A DNA stretch of 64,000 nucleotides from Erysipelotrichaceae bacterium 66202529 (GTDB taxonomy: Bacteria; Bacillota_I; Bacilli_A; Erysipelotrichales; Erysipelotrichaceae): positions 868,001 to 932,000 of the forward strand of contig CP046174.1 of assembly GCA_017161075.1 (NCBI GenBank), read 5' to 3'. Under the pieces are notes generated by a model, which had not been told where the DNA came from, searched no databases, and saw only the letters and a program-made list of their open reading frames with translations. The position numbers and the translations under genes are program-made. Shown in pieces: positions 15,837 through 24,809 of this stretch. Within the stretch, counting starts at the first letter, position 1. Every line of letters starts with the position of its first letter.

Positions 15837-16568
15837 ATGGAAAAGCTTGATTTTGGCAAAGGAGCCGTTCCGTTATATATACAGATAAAAAAAATTATTC
15901 GGGATAAGATCATATCAAAGGAATATGCACCGGGTGATTCCATTCCGAGTGAGGCACAGCTGCAGGAAATCTTTCATGTGTCCAGAATAACTGCACGGCA
16001 GGCGATTGCGCAGCTGGAAAGTGAAGGACTGGTAGAGCGTGCGCGTGGAAAGGGAACCAGAGTTCTTTTTCAGAATAAGATTGAAGAAAATCTGGTAGGC
16101 ATCAAAAGCTTTACGAATGAAATGCTGGAGCGTGGCATCCAGCCGGGAACCCGCTGGGCGCATATTGAGCTTGTAAAGGCAGATCAGCATGTAGCGGAAA
16201 TCTTCGGATGCCAGAAAGGTGATTTCGTATATCGTCTGGATCGTGTACGAACCGGGGATGATGTAGCGATCGTATACTTTATCAGCTATTTTTCCAGGGA
16301 CAGAAATCTGCCGCTGGAGGATGAAAAATATATGGGAAGCATGTATGCGCTGCTGGATGATTTGAATATCCGCAAGCCGGTGAAAACCCGTGAAAATTTC
16401 AGAGCGATTACTGCCAGAAAAGAGGAAGCGGAGAAGCTGGATATTAAAAAAGGAGATCCGCTGCTGATCAGAGAACGTGTATCCTATGATCATGAAGGCA
16501 ACGTTTTGGAATATACGATTTCCTATTATCCGGGAGAGCGTTATTCCTATTCTATTGAGCTTGGATAA
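15837..16568 (+). CDS. GntR-family (HutC subfamily) transcriptional regulator
   Basis: A 243-residue regulator with an N-terminal winged helix (VPLYIQIKKIIRDKII, PGDSIPSEAQLQEIFHVSR, ITARQAIAQLESEG, GKGTRVL) and a C-terminal UTRA domain (YRLDRVRTGDDVAIVYFISYF, LEYTISYYPGERYSY). It follows the isomerase operon by 43 bases without a terminator but has its own -10 box. A separate regulator at each end of the isomerase genes suggests two different inducers or mutual control. GGAGGTGACTTC precedes ATG 15837. Confidence 0.92.
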   Translation: MEKLDFGKGAVPLYIQIKKIIRDKIISKEYAPGDSIPSEAQLQEIFHVSRITARQAIAQLESEGLVERARGKGTRVLFQNKIEENLVGIKSFTNEMLERGIQPGTRWAHIELVKADQHVAEIFGCQKGDFVYRLDRVRTGDDVAIVYFISYFSRDRNLPLEDEKYMGSMYALLDDLNIRKPVKTRENFRAITARKEEAEKLDIKKGDPLLIRERVSYDHEGNVLEYTISYYPGERYSYSIELG

Positions 16569-16594
16569 GGATGCGATTGTTCGCATCCTTTTTT
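16567..16594 (+). terminator. Terminator after the second GntR gene
   Basis: Stem AAGGATGCG / CGCATCCTT with a six-base loop and T6, overlapping the stop codon. Confidence 0.85.
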
Positions 16595-16612
16595 CAAAAT
16601 GAGGAGGAAGCT

Positions 16613-17215
16613 ATGACTGTATTAGATAAGAGTATACCCTATTATCCGGTGCTGATGGTACTGGAACAGCCGCCTGTTATACATGAGGTTCCCTTGGCAC
16701 CGGGCTATTCCTTTCAGCCCTATGATCCATCCTATAAGGAGGCATGGGTTGCGTTACATGTTGCCCTGGGACAACTAAAGAGCAGGGAAGCGGGGCTGCA
16801 ATATTTTGCGGAAACCTTTGAAACACGTCCACAGGAGCTGCAGCGGCAAATGATACTGATTGTGGATGAACAGGGAAAGCTGGCCGGGACTTCTTCTGTC
16901 TGGGAAGGCTTTCATTTCGGTGAACGCAGTATGCGTGTACACTGGGTTGGTGTAGATGAGCATCATCAAAGACGCGGCCTTGCGAAATCACTGATGCTGA
17001 AAACAATACAGCTGTATCAATCCATGCAGTGTGAGCATCCGCTGTATCTGACGACACAGACAAACAGCTATGTGGCGATATCCATGTATCAGCGCCTGGG
17101 GTTTAGCGCCTATCGCGGCAGTATGCCGGTGAATTTTCATGAGGACCCCAGCACCTTTGAAAGGGACACAGCCTTGGCCTGGAAACTGATTGAGGAAAAG
17201 ATTGCGCAGCTGTAG
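16613..17215 (+). CDS. GNAT-family N-acetyltransferase
   Basis: A 200-residue acetyltransferase. The acetyl-CoA-binding motif A is MRVHWVGVDEHHQRRGLAKSLM (core R-R-G-L-A), and motif B follows with LTTQTNSYVAISMYQRLGF. It would transfer acetyl from acetyl-CoA to an amine; substrate unknown. I chose ATG 16613, which has GAGGAGG six bases upstream; a longer frame from 16571 runs back through the terminator of the previous gene and is not credible. It is followed by its own terminator and so seems monocistronic. Confidence 0.88.
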   Translation: MTVLDKSIPYYPVLMVLEQPPVIHEVPLAPGYSFQPYDPSYKEAWVALHVALGQLKSREAGLQYFAETFETRPQELQRQMILIVDEQGKLAGTSSVWEGFHFGERSMRVHWVGVDEHHQRRGLAKSLMLKTIQLYQSMQCEHPLYLTTQTNSYVAISMYQRLGFSAYRGSMPVNFHEDPSTFERDTALAWKLIEEKIAQL

Positions 17216-17668
17216 ATACAGATGCATAGCGGCTTTCAAAGATGCCGAATAAAAAAGCCATACTGTTTTACAGGTATGCGTGCACAGAATAGAGGGCTTT
17301 GGATAGATTATCATGAATTAGGGATGCAGTCTGTACAGGGACGTGTACACATAAACAGAAATGTCTGGCTGTGTATTATACTTCTTACGAGAAACCGGAT
17401 ATAACATGAAAAGAGATCAGCTGCATTGTTTACACGCTTTACACGATGCGGCTGATTCTTTTTGTATCTTATGCTATGGATTGTTCTTTGTATCCTATAT
17501 TATAATACTCATCTTTTAGAGAAAATAGACGCTTACAAGCCTTTTCTTCCATACGTATCCGACAGCACCCTTTACGGAATGTAACCGATAAGGTGCAAGT
17601 ATCGCTTCTTTTCGTCTGGTTTCTTTTTTCTCCAGACAGCTGTGAATGATGCGTCATTGCTTTCATCG
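17216..17668. other. Intergenic with the GNAT gene's terminator
   Basis: A hairpin ATCAGCTGCAT / ATGCGGCTGAT followed by TCTTTTTG lies at 17416-17463 and is a probable terminator for the GNAT gene, 200 bases past its stop. Nothing else was recognised. Confidence 0.5.
17416..17463 (+). terminator. Rho-independent terminator
   Basis: 11-bp stem with one G-T pair, 18-base loop and a T-rich tail. Confidence 0.7.
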
Positions 17669-18925
17669 TTAGTCTGTATCATCACAGCTGCTGCTATCCT
17701 CTGAACCCATATGCTCCTGAAAAAAACGGTCGGCGGGTAATGGTGGGGAATAGTAAAAGCCCTGTATCTGCGTACAGTGAAGTGCAGATAGAAATTCCAG
17801 CTGCTCTCTTGTTTCCACACCTTCTGCTAGCACCGGTATAGAAAGCTGTTGCAGCATAGGAATCATATGCCGTAACAGGATTTGCTTGCGGCTGTTCCAG
17901 GGGGTTGAGAAAAACGAATGATCCAGCTTGATTTGATCCACATCGATCCAGCTCAGGATATGCAGATTGCTGCGTGCTGTACCAAAGTCATCGAGTGAGC
18001 ATTGCATACCTGCCTCCTTCACCCTGTGCAGGAAGAGCTGTACCTGTTCTTTTCTTTCAAAGGGAATTTCCTCATGCAATTCCAGCTCGAGCAAACTGGA
18101 AGCGATGTCATAGCGGCGCTGTATGTCGAGAATCTCTCCCAGGTAATACAAGCCGTCCTCAAAGGAAGAACGGGAGACATTGATACTGATGGGAAGCAGG
18201 GGAAGTCCCTGTTTTTTTCTTTCGGATAATCGCTTACAGACAGCTTCAAACATGTAGATATCCAGCAGCCGGATACAGGTGTTTTCATCGGCAATCGGAA
18301 GAAATTCCTGCAGCGGAATGCACATACCGTTATGAATCCAGCGCAGCAGAGCTTCGGCACCAATGAGTGTATGCGTTCGGGAATCATACTTTGGCTGCAG
18401 GTATAAGTGGAATTCATGATGATAAACAGCCTTCAAAATATTCTGTTCCAATGAAAAACGATGATGCAGGCTTTCCTTCTCCCGGGGTGTGTAAAAGGCA
18501 TAGGAGGTTGAAAACCGCTCCATATCCCGATTGTGCGTCCGGCAGTATTCCGCATAGCCAATAGCATCCTCCAGGGTGTCACAAACCATGGGCTGACAGA
18601 TTCCAAAGGACAGTGCAAGTGCGGTATCATAAAGCTGTGCAGCTATGCGCTCTGCCTGGTCGTCCAGCTCATATACCAGCTGTAATGTATCCAGACGGTT
18701 ATAGGAGGGAAGAAGAAAGACCAGCCGATAATCAGAAAGCTCTGCCACAAGGGCATCGTGCTTGAGATGTGGCTGTACTTGATTCTGCAGGCGGTGAAGC
18801 AGCTGCAAAAGCCGTGTTCTGCCAAACAGCAGAACGAGCTGCTCTACCTGCTTGATTCCCATTGTCATTACACAGCAGTTTCTTTGTTGTACGCTGTTCA
18901 TTTGCTTCCGATCATTTGTGTTCAT
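17669..18925 (-). CDS. EAL-domain c-di-GMP phosphodiesterase with degenerate GGDEF
   Basis: A 418-residue cytosolic protein. Residues about 20-155 look like a GGDEF fold without the GGDEF motif, so no cyclase activity is expected. Residues about 160-410 are an EAL domain with its catalytic set: E191 in AEALLRW, N249 in ISINVSR, the pair D312-D313 in SLDDFGTA, K333 in IKLDHS, E368 in AEGVET and Q388 in IQGFYYS. It should hydrolyse c-di-GMP. ATG 18925 has AGAGG eight bases upstream; a GTG at 18934 lies inside that site. It sits 131 bases downstream of rpoN on the same strand and may be cotranscribed. Confidence 0.88.
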   Translation of the reverse strand: MNTNDRKQMNSVQQRNCCVMTMGIKQVEQLVLLFGRTRLLQLLHRLQNQVQPHLKHDALVAELSDYRLVFLLPSYNRLDTLQLVYELDDQAERIAAQLYDTALALSFGICQPMVCDTLEDAIGYAEYCRTHNRDMERFSTSYAFYTPREKESLHHRFSLEQNILKAVYHHEFHLYLQPKYDSRTHTLIGAEALLRWIHNGMCIPLQEFLPIADENTCIRLLDIYMFEAVCKRLSERKKQGLPLLPISINVSRSSFEDGLYYLGEILDIQRRYDIASSLLELELHEEIPFERKEQVQLFLHRVKEAGMQCSLDDFGTARSNLHILSWIDVDQIKLDHSFFSTPWNSRKQILLRHMIPMLQQLSIPVLAEGVETREQLEFLSALHCTQIQGFYYSPPLPADRFFQEHMGSEDSSSCDDTD

Positions 18926-19056
18926 ATCTGGCACCTCTCAGCTAGAGTTTTGCCCTTTTCCTTTCTTTTATTCGACGGAAAAGCATGGAATGAAGAATTG
19001 GTTCTTTTCGTAGAACGTAATATACAGCTGCTGTATGAGAAAAGAAAGGGAGTGCC

Positions 19057-20274
19057 TCAGATACGCTTTCGCTCCTGGCTTTTTGGAATATGCAGCTGCT
19101 GGCGGTATTTGGTGATAGCCCGGCGGGAAACAGAAAGATCCATTGCTTTCAGCTTGATAACAAGCTGCTGATCGGAAAGGGGATGCGTTTTATCCTCATT
19201 CTGTATCATAGTAAGCATGGCACGCTGTACAGCGGCACTGCTGTCCCCCTGCATTGTGGAAGCGCTCAGCAGCTGATGGAACGCATAGCACTCCTTCTCA
19301 AACAGATAATACTTATTGTGCAATGCCCTGGATACGGTAGATACATGCAGTCCGAGTCTGTCTGCCAGCTGCTGGAGTGTGCAGGGCTGTAATTCATCGC
19401 CATACAGGAAAAAGCCCTTTTGTATTTGTACAAGCTCATTCACAATCATGAACAGGGTGGCGTTTCTTCGATTCAGTGCTTCAAACAGCAGACATGCTTC
19501 CTGAAAATAGGATTTCAGCTTATCGCTATGTTCAATCGCCTGCACATAGTGCTCCTGTAAAACCGTAGAACCATAACGCATTGGAAGTATTTGCAGCCGT
19601 TCCTCCTCAACGCAGATTTCCAGCTCCGGCAGGATAGTTTCTATAGAATCCTGCTCATATTCGTGGCAGGGACAGGGAGTGCAGGAACGCAGTGAGAAAA
19701 TCACCTCCTTGACTTCCCGTGCAGACAGCCGCATACCCTTTGCGATTGCCGTAATATTTTTCTCTGCCAGCTCTGCTGCATATTCACGTAACAGCTGCTC
19801 TCCCAACCGGTTATGAGATCTCTGACATTGCAGTATCAGCGCCTCCCGGACATTTCGCGCCGCAACTCCGCACGGTTCAAGGCTTTGCAGGATATGCAGC
19901 TGCTTCAGAAGCGTAGTCTCATCTGTTTGTAATAGCGCACAGCTTTCCGGAATGGATTCACGGAAAAATCCCTGTGTATCAAGTGATTCAATCAGATAGG
20001 AGCATATAGCTTCATCATAGGGCAAATTACAGGTGTGCAGCTGCAAATACAAATCCTCCTGCAGTGTATGCTTGTGTGCCATATTCTGAAGCAGCCATTC
20101 ATCGGAATTTGTCTGCGGGTGAAAATCCAGAAACGGATTCTGCTGTACACTGTTTAGAACCAGCTCCATCAGCTCACGGCTATCCATTTTCAATATTTCC
20201 AGCGCCTGCTGGTTTTTCTGTGTCATGCTGTAGGTTTGCTTCATCGTCTGTGTTTGCTGCATGCTTTGTGTCAT
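19057..20274 (-). CDS. rpoN: RNA polymerase sigma-54 factor
   Basis: A 405-residue sigma-54, slightly shorter than proteobacterial forms. Region I is the glutamine-rich MTQKNQQALEILKM with LNSVQQNPFLDF; the core-binding region follows (EPCGVAARNVREALILQCQ); a helix-turn-helix is at LQQLADRLGLHVSTVSRAL; and the RpoN box is SRRAITKYRQ near residues 383-392, which reads the -24 element. It is divergent from a LevR-type activator carrying GAFTGA, and a consensus -24/-12 promoter lies before PTS operon 2. AGAGGTGAGCAT precedes ATG. Confidence 0.95.
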   Translation of the reverse strand: MTQSMQQTQTMKQTYSMTQKNQQALEILKMDSRELMELVLNSVQQNPFLDFHPQTNSDEWLLQNMAHKHTLQEDLYLQLHTCNLPYDEAICSYLIESLDTQGFFRESIPESCALLQTDETTLLKQLHILQSLEPCGVAARNVREALILQCQRSHNRLGEQLLREYAAELAEKNITAIAKGMRLSAREVKEVIFSLRSCTPCPCHEYEQDSIETILPELEICVEEERLQILPMRYGSTVLQEHYVQAIEHSDKLKSYFQEACLLFEALNRRNATLFMIVNELVQIQKGFFLYGDELQPCTLQQLADRLGLHVSTVSRALHNKYYLFEKECYAFHQLLSASTMQGDSSAAVQRAMLTMIQNEDKTHPLSDQQLVIKLKAMDLSVSRRAITKYRQQLHIPKSQERKRI

Positions 20275-20357
20275 ATGCTCACCTCTATTCCTTTTTCTTT
20301 TAACCTAGCAAAAATCGTGCCAACAATCGTCACTTTCCAGCAGTTTCCGCATTGACT

Positions 20358-20386
20358 TTCAAAATATTCACCGATACACTTATAAT
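20358..20386 (+). promoter_or_regulatory. Possible promoter of the LevR-like gene
   Basis: TTCAAA, 17-base spacer, TATAAT, 23 bases before ATG 20410. The -35 is weak; TTGACT lies six bases further upstream at poor spacing. Confidence 0.45.
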
Positions 20387-20409
20387 AAGGAAAGGAAGTC
20401 GTTTCGTAT

Positions 20410-23115
20410 ATGATAGAGAAGGTATATGCCTATGTGGTGGAGGCGACAAAAGAGCATTTATGTGAGAAGGGAAACTCACTTTATATCAGTGAACAGCTAA
20501 AACTGAGCCGCAATATGGTATCTCAATACCTCAATCAGCTATTTTCACAGGGGCGTTTGATTAAAATCAATACCAGACCGGTTGTATTTTACGACGGGAA
20601 TGTGGTTGAGGCGCAATACGGTGTTCACCTACACGGACAGGAATTTATCTCAGATAAGGAGTTTCAAAAAGCGCTGCAGCCGGCAAAGCCACAGGATTTT
20701 GAAAAGCTGATTGGCTGTGATGAAAGTCTGGCTACGCTTGTGAACCAATGCAAGGCTACCATATCGTATCCCCCTGCCGGTCTTCCTTTACTTCTATATG
20801 GCCCTACGGGTACGGGCAAGAGCTTTCTTGCACAGCTGATGTATGAGTATGCAAGGAATCAGGGACTGATTAAGGAGGATAAGAAATTTCTAATCGTAAA
20901 CTGTAGTGAGTATGCCAACAATCCGGAGCTGTTAACGGCCAATCTGTTTGGACATAAAAAGGGAGCCTTTACCGGTGCTGACAGAGATAACCCCGGATTG
21001 ATCAAGCTTGCGGAGGGCGGTGTTCTGTTTCTGGATGAGGTGCACTGTCTGAAAGCGGAATGCCAGGAAAAGCTGTTTCTGTTTATGGATAAAGGGATTT
21101 ATCATATGGTGGGGGATAATGAGAAATGGTATGAATCCAGTGTCCGTCTGATATTTGCGACAACGGAAAAGCCGGAGGATGTGTTGTTGAAAACCCTGCT
21201 GCGCAGAATTCCCATGATGGTTACGGTGCCGTCCCTGGAGGAGCGGGGAGCCCATGAGCGTCTGCAGCTGATTCATTCCATCTTTGAGGATGAGGAAAAG
21301 CGGATTCATAAATCTATCAGTATATCCGCACTCGTTTATCGCCTGTTTCTGAATACACAGTTTACAGGAAATATCGGAGAACTGAAAAATGCTATTCAGG
21401 CCAGCTGTGTGAATGCCCTGTTTGCGTCCAAGCAGGATAGTGCCGTATTGGAAATCCGCGCCTATAATCTTCCGGAAAAAATGATGGCAGGGAAGGAGTC
21501 CGGTAAATCTTCAGCTGGAGAAAACCAGCGAATGATTCCAATTCATGAACTGAAAAGCTTTGTCACAAGAGAGCGGCCGCTTATACGGCTACTGGAACAA
21601 ATTCTTGAAGCCTTCACTGCACGCAATGACCTGAACGGCTTTCTGCATGAGGCTGAGCTCTGCATTCATACGTATCAGGAGGCTATCATGCTGCGAAACA
21701 GTGCTTCCTTAAGCAGGGATGACTATGTACAGGGGATTGTGACAAATATCTTTGATATGCTTTCTCTGCGCTACGGCTTTCAATATGTGAACAACGATAT
21801 GATAACGATTACCGCCTATATCAGCGACTGTATGCAGAATATACTGGAGCTTGGTAACTGGCAGGATGCAAAGCGAAGGGCTGTACAGGGGATGCAGGAT
21901 TTTATGAAGCAGGAGCTTTCCAGAGAATATGCGATAGCAGAAGAAATCCGCGAGCATCTGGAAAACAATTTAGACATGGAATTTGACGATATGATTACGA
22001 TTATACTGAGTCTGCATCTGAAAATACTGAACCGGGTACAGGATCTGAACAAACGCATCGGTATTATTATTGCGCATGGCTTTTCTACAGCCAGCTCTCT
22101 GGCAGATGCTGTGAATAAGTTTCTCGGACGTTATGTATTCGATTCCATCGATATGCCGCTGCATGTGACAACACAGGAAATCATTGAGCGCTTAAACCGT
22201 TATCTTAGCAAAACCGGACGGTTTGAGGAGCTGTTTCTGCTGGTGGATATGGGGTCTTTGGAGGAGCTGTATAAGGGTATTGAAAACCAGAATACTACGA
22301 TAGGTATTATGAACAATGTGACGACCAAGCTCGCCCTGGAGGTGGGAAACGGTATGATTCAGGGAACCGGTATGAGGGAAATCTTTGAACGGGTCGAAAA
22401 GCATAACAGCAACCATTATCATATTGTAGAGCATCGCAGAAGGGAAAAGGTCATTTTATGCTCTTGTGCAAGCGGTATGGGAACTGCCGAAAAGCTGAAA
22501 AAGATTCTGAAGGATTCACTTCCTGTTGATCTGCCAATTCAGGTGCTTACCTATGATTACAATACCCTGCTGGAAAAGCAGATGCATGATGCCTTCTTCG
22601 ATCATTATGAGGTCATCTGTATTGTAGGTACGCTGAATCCCAACATGGAAGGTATCCGCTTCATTCCGATTGAGGATTTAATTATCAATGATACACTAGA
22701 TGAACTGAATGTGTATTTCCAGGATTATATCAGTGAGGAGGAAATGAAAACCTTTAAACAGAATATATTGAAGAATTTCTCCTTATCGAACATCATGAAT
22801 AATTTGACTATTCTCAATCCCAATAAGCTGCTGGAGCATGTTGCGGATGCGATTGATCAGCTGCAGCTGAAGCTGGGGCTTCGCTTTACTAATAATACCT
22901 GCTTTGGTCTGTATGTGCATATCTGCTGTCTGATTGAGCGTCTGGTGACACGCAGGGAGATAGAAGTATATACGGATATTGAGGACTTCGCACAGAAGGA
23001 AGCGTCCTTCATTGCCTGCGTTAAGGAGGCGTTCAGTGTCGTAGAGGAATATTACGGTGTGAAGATACCGGAGGAGGAAATCGGATATATCTTCAATTAT
23101 GTGGAAAATAATTAA
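20410..23115 (+). CDS. LevR-type sigma-54-dependent PTS-regulated transcriptional activator
   Basis: A 901-residue enhancer-binding protein. Order: N-terminal helix-turn-helix (residues 1-55), AAA+ domain with Walker A GPTGTGKS (131-138), the sigma-54 contact loop GAFTGA (185-190) and Walker B VLFLDE (205-210); PRD1 (about 400-550, His413, His420, His536); an EIIA-Man-like domain with His556 in IIAHGFSTA; an EIIB-like domain with Cys684 in CSCASGMGTAEK; and PRD2 (about 800-901, His837). PTS-mediated phosphorylation of these histidines would set its activity. It is divergent from rpoN and upstream of a PTS operon with a -24/-12 promoter, its likely target. Confidence 0.95.
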   Translation: MIEKVYAYVVEATKEHLCEKGNSLYISEQLKLSRNMVSQYLNQLFSQGRLIKINTRPVVFYDGNVVEAQYGVHLHGQEFISDKEFQKALQPAKPQDFEKLIGCDESLATLVNQCKATISYPPAGLPLLLYGPTGTGKSFLAQLMYEYARNQGLIKEDKKFLIVNCSEYANNPELLTANLFGHKKGAFTGADRDNPGLIKLAEGGVLFLDEVHCLKAECQEKLFLFMDKGIYHMVGDNEKWYESSVRLIFATTEKPEDVLLKTLLRRIPMMVTVPSLEERGAHERLQLIHSIFEDEEKRIHKSISISALVYRLFLNTQFTGNIGELKNAIQASCVNALFASKQDSAVLEIRAYNLPEKMMAGKESGKSSAGENQRMIPIHELKSFVTRERPLIRLLEQILEAFTARNDLNGFLHEAELCIHTYQEAIMLRNSASLSRDDYVQGIVTNIFDMLSLRYGFQYVNNDMITITAYISDCMQNILELGNWQDAKRRAVQGMQDFMKQELSREYAIAEEIREHLENNLDMEFDDMITIILSLHLKILNRVQDLNKRIGIIIAHGFSTASSLADAVNKFLGRYVFDSIDMPLHVTTQEIIERLNRYLSKTGRFEELFLLVDMGSLEELYKGIENQNTTIGIMNNVTTKLALEVGNGMIQGTGMREIFERVEKHNSNHYHIVEHRRREKVILCSCASGMGTAEKLKKILKDSLPVDLPIQVLTYDYNTLLEKQMHDAFFDHYEVICIVGTLNPNMEGIRFIPIEDLIINDTLDELNVYFQDYISEEEMKTFKQNILKNFSLSNIMNNLTILNPNKLLEHVADAIDQLQLKLGLRFTNNTCFGLYVHICCLIERLVTRREIEVYTDIEDFAQKEASFIACVKEAFSVVEEYYGVKIPEEEIGYIFNYVENN

Positions 23116-23226
23116 CCATCTGTAACCATACTGGCATGTGATCCAATACACAAGGGAATCAGCTTTTTGAAGAATATATGCTTGATTATAGCATCTGTTT
23201 ATATTTTGCTTGCAAATTGCATCACA

Positions 23227-23255
23227 GGGACAATCCGCTTGGGTTGTTCCTTTTT
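23227..23255 (+). terminator. Terminator after the LevR-like gene
   Basis: Stem GGGACAA / TTGTTCC with a 10-base loop and T5, about 110 bases past the stop. Confidence 0.75.
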
Positions 23256-23591
23256 AACGTTTATGCAATAAGCAGGAAAGGATACAGCGTCGATGAAACA
23301 GGTGACAGCGTCGGTGAGGCATAGGGTTTTACAGGCTGGAATGTAGTATTCAAAACAAAAGGACAGCCTGGAAAGTATCATTGAAAACAAAAGGGCAGCT
23401 TTATCCGGAATTCTAAATACTTTTTTCATGAGGAGGAGGTCTGCCTGTGCTGTAAAAGTACCGTTTATATGCGTATATTCCTGCTTTCTTTATAAAATAA
23501 GGCGCAATATGAAAATATAGATTCCTGCTATTGGTTTTTATCTATTTCTGATGGAAGCAGCTAGCTTTCATTTTATATTTCTTATATCTGA
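23256..23591. other. Intergenic upstream region of PTS operon 2
   Basis: About 335 bases with no gene. It contains the 21-bp-spaced direct repeats (23284-23317) listed separately. Otherwise AT-rich, with nothing recognised. Confidence 0.5.
23284..23317 (+). promoter_or_regulatory. Candidate upstream activator site: two 13-bp direct repeats
   Basis: ACAGCGTCGATGA and ACAGCGTCGGTGA differ at one position and start 21 bases apart, exactly two helical turns. They lie about 280 bases upstream of the sigma-54 promoter. Binding by the LevR-like activator is inference. Confidence 0.45.
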
Positions 23592-23608
23592 TTGGCACGC
23601 TTTTTGCT
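23592..23608 (+). promoter_or_regulatory. Sigma-54 (-24/-12) promoter of PTS operon 2
   Basis: TTGGCACGCTTTTTGCT matches the sigma-54 consensus TTGGCACG-N4-TTGCT fully. The GG and GC dinucleotides are separated by the required 10 bases. It ends 28 bases before ATG 23637. Confidence 0.93.
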
Positions 23609-23636
23609 AGGTAAATAAGTGAAGGGAGTTGAAGAC

Positions 23637-24047
23637 ATGGCAAACATAATTCTGGCATCGCATGGTGAGCTGGCAAAGGGGATGCTGAATTCTGCGGCAA
23701 TGATTATCGGCAATCTTGCAAAGGATGTGGAGGTGTACTGTCTGTATCCAGGGCAGAATCCACAGGACTATGCGGAAAAGCTCCGGCTGCGTATTGCAGA
23801 CAGTGATGAAGCATGGGTCATCGTGGCAGATATTCTCGGTGGCAGTGTGCATACGGCATTTGCACAATTAACTGCATATGGCAATGTAACGATTCTGTCG
23901 GGTATGAATCTGAATCTGGTGCTTAGTATCCTGCTAGGCAACCGTGATGATGTCAGTGAACAGCGAATGAGTGAGATCGTGGATGAGGCTAAAACAGGAA
24001 TCACCTGTAAAAAAAGCATAGATACACAGGAAGAAGAGGATTTTTAA
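23637..24047 (+). CDS. PTS mannose-family IIA component (operon 2)
   Basis: A 136-residue EIIA-Man domain with phosphorylatable His9 in LASHGELAKG, then WVIVADILGGSVHTAF and TILSGMNLNLVLSIL. ATG 23637 has AAGGGAG nine bases upstream; the in-frame GTG at 23619 lies ahead of that site and is unlikely. It is the first gene of a five-gene unit whose order is IIA, BtpA-like, IIB, IIC, IID. An acidic C-terminus (QEEEDF) resembles that of the operon 1 protein. It is probably induced through the LevR-like activator. Confidence 0.93.
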   Translation: MANIILASHGELAKGMLNSAAMIIGNLAKDVEVYCLYPGQNPQDYAEKLRLRIADSDEAWVIVADILGGSVHTAFAQLTAYGNVTILSGMNLNLVLSILLGNRDDVSEQRMSEIVDEAKTGITCKKSIDTQEEEDF

Positions 24048-24058
24048 GGAGAGGATGA

Positions 24059-24805
24059 ATGAAGATGAAAAAAGAATTTCTGGATGTATTTCAAAGTAAG
24101 AAGCCGATTTTCGGTATGCTGCATCTGAAAGGAACTAGTGATGCAGAGGTGATGGAGCGGGCAAAAAAGGAAATCCGTGTATATTATGAAAACGGAGTTG
24201 ATGCCGTAATTGTGGAAAACTACTTTGGAGTCTATCATCATATGATGATGGTATTGGAGTATTTGAAGGAGAATTATCCGGATCACATCTATGGCGTGAA
24301 TTGTCTCGATCAGGATACGATGAATTTTGAACTGGCAATGAAATATGCGGCGACCTTTGTACAGCTTGATTCCGTGGCAGGACATCTGGATTCGAAGAAT
24401 GATGAAACCTTTGCGGCGTTCATGCAGCTATATCGTTTGCGGTATTCCGGCTATGTTCTGGGAGGTGTACGTTTTAAATACCAGCCCTATCTCTCGGAGA
24501 GAAGTCTGCAGGAGGATTTAACGATTGGCAAGACACGCTGTGATGCCATTGTCGTTACACAGGATGCCACCGGACAGGAGACAAGTATGGAAAAGATAAA
24601 TGAATTCAGAAATATTTTGGGTGATTTTCCGCTCGTAATCGGGGCCGGGATGACACCGGAAAACTGTGCAAAGCAATTTGCTGTCGGCGATGCTGCAATC
24701 GTGGGAAGCTTCTTCAAGGATACCTATAAGGACAGCGGGGATGTGGATGAGGAGCATGTGAGATGCATGATGGCAGCGAGAGATGCTTGTCTGAAGGGGG
24801 AGTAG
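24059..24805 (+). CDS. BtpA/SgcQ-family TIM-barrel protein
   Basis: A 248-residue protein of the BtpA family. Signature stretches: KPIFGMLHLKG at the N-terminus, GVDAVIVENYFGVYH, VNCLDQDTMNFELAMKYAATFVQLDSVAGH, and PLVIGAGMTPENCAKQF with a terminal phosphate-binding-like AAIVGSFFKD. Relatives occur inside sugar PTS operons (for example SgcQ of the E. coli sgc operon), where they are thought to act on the imported sugar phosphate, but the reaction is not established to my knowledge. AAGGAGAGG precedes ATG 24059. Gaps to IIA (11 bases) and IIB (4 bases) place it firmly in the operon. Confidence 0.85.
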   Translation: MKMKKEFLDVFQSKKPIFGMLHLKGTSDAEVMERAKKEIRVYYENGVDAVIVENYFGVYHHMMMVLEYLKENYPDHIYGVNCLDQDTMNFELAMKYAATFVQLDSVAGHLDSKNDETFAAFMQLYRLRYSGYVLGGVRFKYQPYLSERSLQEDLTIGKTRCDAIVVTQDATGQETSMEKINEFRNILGDFPLVIGAGMTPENCAKQFAVGDAAIVGSFFKDTYKDSGDVDEEHVRCMMAARDACLKGE

Positions 24806-24809
24806 CGAT

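Noticed and set aside
15140..15943. 267-codon minus-strand frame
   Set aside because: Antisense to the large isomerase and the second GntR gene; no ribosome site or family features.
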